A stretch of 64,000 nucleotides of DNA from Streptosporangiaceae bacterium NEAU-GS5 (GTDB lineage: Bacteria > Actinomycetota > Actinomycetes > Streptosporangiales > Streptosporangiaceae). Below, piece after piece: positions 60,418 through 64,000 of this stretch. The translations under genes were made by a program, and so were the position numbers. The number at the start of each line of letters is the position of its first letter. Position 1 is the stretch's first letter. The DNA lies in NCBI GenBank assembly GCA_017592665.1, contig JAGFNW010000034.1, positions 1 to 64,000 on the forward strand. Direction: 5' to 3'. The notes beneath the pieces were generated by a model. The model did not search any database, was not told where the DNA came from, and worked only from the letters and a program-made list of their open reading frames with translations.

Positions 60418-60545
60418 CCCCGCCCCGACGCCCCGCAACACCAACCCCACCCGACAACGCCCACCACCCCATGCTCCGCAACCTGGACCAGACCATGCGG
60501 CAACGCCCCGAGATCGGCCACCCCCCCGTGGGAGCAGCATCATGA
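60414..60545 (+). CDS. Candidate tiny coupling ORF between cydD and cydC
   Basis: A 43-codon proline- and histidine-rich frame (MTPPRRPATPTPPDNAHH...) begins at an ATG overlapping the cydD stop (ATGA). It ends in a TGA overlapping the cydC ATG (ATGA). No family is recognisable and it may only serve to carry ribosomes from cydD to cydC. It could equally be chance. Confidence 0.35.
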   Translation: MTPPRRPATPTPPDNAHHPMLRNLDQTMRQRPEIGHPPVGAAS

Positions 60546-62320
60546 TCCCCGACCTGGACCGCGGCATGTGGCGACGCCTCGGGGTCGCCGCGCTGGCCGG
60601 CGCGGCGGCCGACCTGGCCGGGCTGGCGCTGATCGCGTCCGCCGCCTGGCTGATCACACGAGCCGCCCAGCAGCCCGAGCTTGCGGCGCTGTCGGTGGCG
60701 ATCGTCGCGGTGCGGGCGTTCGCCACGAGCCGCGGCCTCTTCCGGTACGGCGAGCGCCTGGCCGGCCACGACGTCGCGCTCCGCGCGCAGGCCGCGACCC
60801 GGGAGCGGCTCTACGAGGCGCTGATCCCTATCGGGCCGCTCCCCCGGCGCGGCGCCGACCTGCTGAGCCGGATGGTCGACGACACGGAGGCCGTACAGGA
60901 TCTGCTGGTCCGCTGCCTCCTGCCGGCAGTCGCCGCAGCGGCGACCGCCGCGATCGCGGTCGTGATGGCGGTGTTCCTGCTGCCCATGGCCGCGGCCCTG
61001 CTCACGGTCGGCCTGGCCGTCGTCGGCATCGCCCTGCCGCTGGCCGCGGCGACCTCGGCGCGGCGCTGGTCGGCGCGGATCGCCCCGGTCCGGGCCGAAC
61101 TCGCCGCCCGCGCGGCCGACCTCGCCCACGGGGCCGTGGACCTGGCCGCTTACGGCGCGCGCGACCGGGCCGTCGAGGCCGCCATGGCCGCCGACGCGCG
61201 CCTGTCCACCCTGGAGCGCGGCCGCGCCCGTCTCAACGCCGCGGCGCTCGGGCTCGGCATAGTCATCCAGGGGCTGACCGTGGCCGCCGTCACACTTATC
61301 GCCGGCCGGGCCGGCCTCGGCTCTGTGGCCACCGCGGTCCTCGCGCTGACCTCACTGGTGGCCTTCGAGCCGGCGCTGCCACTCGCGGCGGCTGGAGAGC
61401 GCCTGGCGTCCGTACGCGCCGCGCTCCGGCGCCTGGCCGAAATCCGTGCCACTCCCCCCGCCATCCCCACCTCAGACGCCCAGGAGCCCCCTGAGGCCCC
61501 GCTGCCCCCCAAGCCGCACGACCCCAAGACACACGACCCCAAGGCGAAAGAGCACCATCTCAAGGCACGCGACCTCAAGGTGGAAGTGCGCGACCTCGTG
61601 GTCCGGTATGCGGGAAGCCCCTCCCCCGCGCTCGACGGGGTGAGCCTGACGCTGACCCCGGGAAAGCGCGTGGCCATCGTCGGGCCGAGCGGTGCTGGTA
61701 AGAGCACCCTGCTCGCCGCTCTCATGCGCACCGTCGACTACGAGTCCGGAAATATCACCATCTCCGATGAGACAGGAGTTTCAGTCGAAGCCCGGGAAAT
61801 CGCGCCCGAATCGGTCCGTAGAGCGATGACCGGCCTGACCCAGGATCCGTACGTCTTCCAGGCGTCCTTCCGCGACAACCTGCGCCTGGCCGGGCCGGAC
61901 GCGTCCGAGGACGACCTGGCCGAAGCCGTACGCAGAGCACGTCTTGACGCCTGGGCAGAGCGCACCGGCTGGGACACCCAACTCGGCGAGGACGGCACGA
62001 CCGTGTCAGGCGGCCAGCTCCAACGCCTGGCCCTGGCCCGGGCCCTCCTCTACGACCCGCCCATCCTCCTACTCGACGAGCCCGCCGAAGCCCTGGACGA
62101 ACCCACGGCCGACGCCCTGCTCGCCGACCTGCTCGACGCCACCCGCGACCACACCACCCTCCTCGTCACCCACCGCCTCCGCGGCCTCGAACGGGTCGAC
62201 GAGATCGTCGTGCTGGAAGCCGGCCGAGTGATCCAACGAGGCACCCACACCGATCTCGTCGAGCACCCCGGCTACTACCGCGATCTCTGGGAAGCCGAAG
62301 CCCTCCACCGCCAGACCTAG
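60542..62320 (+). CDS. cydC: ABC transporter CydC (cytochrome bd assembly)
   Basis: This 592-residue fused exporter half has a membrane domain at 1-300 with an N-terminal AADLAGLALIASAAWLITRA typical of CydC. The linker is low in complexity and Pro/Lys/Asp/His-rich, with repeating HDPK and (A)RDLKVE units, at about 310-355. The ATPase domain has Walker A GPSGAGKST, LTQDPYVFQASFRDNLRLA, signature VSGGQLQRLALARALL, Walker B ILLLDEPAEALD and switch LLVTHR. It forms a heterodimer with CydD. The linker is longer than usual and resembles a local tandem expansion. Confidence 0.88.
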   Translation: MIPDLDRGMWRRLGVAALAGAAADLAGLALIASAAWLITRAAQQPELAALSVAIVAVRAFATSRGLFRYGERLAGHDVALRAQAATRERLYEALIPIGPLPRRGADLLSRMVDDTEAVQDLLVRCLLPAVAAAATAAIAVVMAVFLLPMAAALLTVGLAVVGIALPLAAATSARRWSARIAPVRAELAARAADLAHGAVDLAAYGARDRAVEAAMAADARLSTLERGRARLNAAALGLGIVIQGLTVAAVTLIAGRAGLGSVATAVLALTSLVAFEPALPLAAAGERLASVRAALRRLAEIRATPPAIPTSDAQEPPEAPLPPKPHDPKTHDPKAKEHHLKARDLKVEVRDLVVRYAGSPSPALDGVSLTLTPGKRVAIVGPSGAGKSTLLAALMRTVDYESGNITISDETGVSVEAREIAPESVRRAMTGLTQDPYVFQASFRDNLRLAGPDASEDDLAEAVRRARLDAWAERTGWDTQLGEDGTTVSGGQLQRLALARALLYDPPILLLDEPAEALDEPTADALLADLLDATRDHTTLLVTHRLRGLERVDEIVVLEAGRVIQRGTHTDLVEHPGYYRDLWEAEALHRQT

Positions 62321-63161
62321 ACGCCAGCCACACCCCCGACCGTCCCCGCGCCACCCACCCGAACCCGCCCCGCCGACCACAACCGCGCCGCTCGACTTCT
62401 CGCCGACAAAGGCTCAGCAAGGAGCCGAGGGGTGCGCGGCCGCGAGACGCCTCGGGCCGGTCGGTGCTGCGGTCACCCGCGCGGTCAGGTCCGCATTGGG
62501 GCGAGCGGCTGCGGCGAGGACCGGGGCGTGTACGGGGGTGGCTGTGGAGGACGGCTACCCGCACCGGCACGCCCGCGAGGTTGCGCGGTTCCCCAGACCC
62601 GGCAATGAGCGCCGTCCGGAACAGCCGCACCCGGCGCGCCTACGGACCCCCACCACGGCTACGGCGACCCGCATACGGCACCAACCCGCGGTACGCGCTA
62701 CCAACCTCGGCCAGGACGGGGCTGATGAGAGGAGCGGAGGCGGACGGGCGGGACGGCGCGCTTAAAGCCCAGCGCAACCAACGCGCCCGACGAAGCGGCC
62801 GCAGGCCGGACACCAGAGCCCAGCCACAACGCGCGCCGGCCCGTCCGTGCGTCGCAGCGCAACGCCCCACCCACACACCGTCCCACTCGTGCGTCGCAGC
62901 CCCAGGCGAGGGTGGGAAGGGCGTGTCCGAGCGTGCGGGGATGGGAGGGGCGGCTCTGGGCCAAGCGGGGGATGATCCGCGCGGGTCCCGGGCCGGGCGG
63001 CTCTGGGCCGGGCGGGGGTGGGCCGGGCGGCTCTCGGCTGGGCGGGGGCGGGCCGGGCGGGGGCGGGCCGGGCGGGGGCGGGCCGGGCGGGGGCGGGCCG
63101 GGCGGGGGCGGGCCGGGCGGGGGCGGGCCGGGCGGGGGCGGGAAGGCGGGTGGGGATGAAG
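62321..63161. other. Non-coding repeat-rich stretch after cydC
   Basis: I see no gene here. Open frames on both strands are arginine-, proline- or glycine-rich low complexity. The segment from about 62990 to 63145 is a minisatellite built on the 15-bp unit GGGCCGGGCGGGGGC, perfect for about six units from 63048 on and degenerate before it. The 13-mer CGTGCGTCGCAGC or near copies recur near 62848 and 62888. Confidence 0.6.
63048..63145. repeat. 15-bp GC minisatellite
   Basis: About six uninterrupted copies of GGGCCGGGCGGGGGC run up to 63145. Because the unit is a multiple of three, every frame yields a five-residue peptide repeat (GPGGG, RAGRG and so on), which makes false open frames. It lies just before the terminator of the convergently read protease gene. 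Confidence 0.8.
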
Positions 63162-63204
63162 CAAGCCCCCGCGGAGTCGGGATGGGCGCGTCCGCGGGGG
63201 CTTG
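63162..63204. terminator. Strong hairpin terminator downstream of htrA-like gene
   Basis: A perfect 14-bp stem (CAAGCCCCCGCGGA at 63162-63175 with its complement at 63191-63204) and a 15-base loop lie 55 bases beyond the stop of the minus-strand protease gene. It is symmetrical enough to act in both directions. Confidence 0.8.
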
Positions 63205-63258
63205 TCTGGTGCCTCGACTGCCAAGGTCCGGCCGGGGGCCGGAACCTGGCGGGAGGTG

Positions 63259-64000
63259 TCAGCTGGTGGACTGCTCCAGGAGGTCCACGGTGACGGAGCC
63301 GGCCTTGCCGTTGCGGGTGTAGTCGATGGTGACCTTGTCGCCCGGCTTGTGGCCGCGGATGGTGGCGACCACGTCGTCGGCACCGGTGATCGCCCGGGAA
63401 TCGATCTTGGTGATCAGGTCGCCCTGCTGCAGGCCCGCCTTGTCGGCCGGGCTGCCGCTGGTGATCGAGCCGATCACCGCGCCCTGGGTGGTGCCGGTCG
63501 AGTCGCCGACACTTACTCCGAGGTAAGCATGGGTCGCCTTGCCCGTGCTGATCAGCTGTTCGGCCACCTGGCGGGCCGTGTTGATCGGGATCGCGAAGCC
63601 CACGCCGATGTTGCCGTCGCTCGACCCGGCCGTGGCGATGGCCGAGTTGATGCCGATGACCTGGCCGGAGGAGTTGACCAGGGCGCCGCCGGAGTTGCCG
63701 GGGTTGATCGCGGCGTCGGTCTGGATCATGCCGCCGATCGTGGTCCCCCCGCTCCCCTGGCTCTGCGGCTCCTGCTGCTGCTGATCGTCGCCGAACCCGA
63801 AGGGCAGCTGCTGCTGCGGCTGCTGCTGGCGGTCGCTGGAGGTGACCGTACGGTCAAGGGCGCTGACGATGCCCGCGGTGACCGAACCCTCCAGGCCGAG
63901 CGGGCTGCCGATCGCGACGACGGTGTCGCCCACCTGCAGTTTGTCGCTGTCGCCGAGCGAGGCCGCGGTCAGGCCGGACATGCCCTGCGCCTGGATGACG
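63259..64000 (-). CDS. HtrA/DegP-like trypsin-fold serine protease with PDZ domain, 5' end outside window
   Basis: The C-terminal 247 residues of an HtrA-type protease are present. Visible are [21 protein letters not shown], the catalytic serine in [20 protein letters not shown] and [21 protein letters not shown] single C-terminal PDZ domain follows ([40 protein letters not shown]). A Gln-rich insertion ([19 protein letters not shown]) lies in the loop before the active site. The catalytic His and Asp and any membrane anchor lie beyond the window edge; actinomycete relatives are membrane-anchored with the protease domain outside the cell. It probably degrades misfolded envelope proteins. Confidence 0.9.
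   Translation of the reverse strand, partial: VIQAQGMSGLTAASLGDSDKLQVGDTVVAIGSPLGLEGSVTAGIVSALDRTVTSSDRQQQPQQQLPFGFGDDQQQQEPQSQGSGGTTIGGMIQTDAAINPGNSGGALVNSSGQVIGINSAIATAGSSDGNIGVGFAIPINTARQVAEQLISTGKATHAYLGVSVGDSTGTTQGAVIGSITSGSPADKAGLQQGDLITKIDSRAITGADDVVATIRGHKPGDKVTIDYTRNGKAGSVTVDLLEQSTS

Noticed and set aside
62464-63159. Plus-strand open frame of 231 codons after cydC
   Set aside because: The second half is simply the 15-bp minisatellite translated as a pentapeptide repeat; the first half is Arg-rich without motifs.
1-64000. tRNA, rRNA, insertion sequences and phage integrase genes
   Set aside because: I looked for T-loop-like GGTTCGAATCC strings, transposase DDE proteins, integrases and terminal repeats and found none that hold up by eye.

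Overview
This is a 64-kb piece of a very GC-rich actinomycete chromosome. Dense, translationally coupled operons (ATGA, GTGA and TTGA junctions), GTG/TTG starts, an ECF SigK/RskA pair, a CebR-type cellobiose regulon and a tandem family 2 encapsulin all point to a filamentous actinomycete. A Streptosporangiales member such as Nonomuraea is my guess; nothing here fixes the genus. I saw no rRNA, tRNA, IS element or CRISPR array.

Layout. 1-1616: two adjacent family 2 encapsulin shell genes, the first cut by the window edge. 1617-3152: mostly non-coding GC-rich DNA with an inverted repeat, tandem repeats and one small hypothetical gene. 3153-12996: a cell-surface glycopolymer locus of the nonulosonic (sialic-like) acid type, with a CMP-sialate synthetase/HAD phosphatase/NeuB fusion, a GT2 enzyme, polysialyltransferase-like enzymes and an inserted XRE/glycosyltransferase/GNAT operon on the minus strand. 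13087-16642: aldo/keto reductase, secreted sulfatase, MarR regulator and nitroreductase. 16643-22854: cebE-cebF-cebG-bglC-cebR for cello-oligosaccharide import and hydrolysis, with two perfect CebR palindromes. 22851-40531: a ten-gene minus-strand NRPS operon made largely of discrete single-domain proteins plus a C-A-PCP-TE protein fused to an MFS transporter. 40984-47936: a plus-strand 2-oxoacid dehydrogenase E1alpha/E1beta, E2, a second GH1 beta-glucosidase, aldose epimerase and an APH-like kinase, with three further CebR-like boxes. 47941-53397: small secreted peptide, RskA-like anti-sigma factor, SigK-like sigma factor, FAD monooxygenase, class II DAHP synthase, SAM methyltransferase and thioredoxin. 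53516-62320: ctaD, universal stress protein, and a PadR-flanked cydA-cydB-cydD-cydC operon whose CydA and CydB are unusually reduced. 62321-64000: repeat-rich DNA, a strong hairpin terminator and the 3' part of an HtrA-like protease gene.

How the parts connect. The 14-bp palindrome TGGGAGCGCTCCCA occurs twice before cebE, once before the E2/beta-glucosidase pair and once before the epimerase/kinase pair. A one-mismatch copy lies between the NRPS operon and the divergent E1alpha gene. The simplest reading is that one CebR repressor coordinates cellobiose uptake, two beta-glucosidases, mutarotation and a dehydrogenase complex, and possibly the NRPS operon. CebR control of a peptide natural product has a precedent in thaxtomin biosynthesis in Streptomyces scabies.

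The most novel-looking system is the NRPS operon. It combines a thioesterase with a cysteine in the GxSxG position fused to an MFS exporter, two divergent stand-alone condensation-like paralogues, a discrete carrier protein, a free adenylate-forming enzyme and a short MbtH-like protein. Other strong observations are a 41-bp-phased inverted repeat array filling the gap before the GT2 gene, the minimal bd-type oxidase, and the near-identical block shared by the two encapsulin genes.
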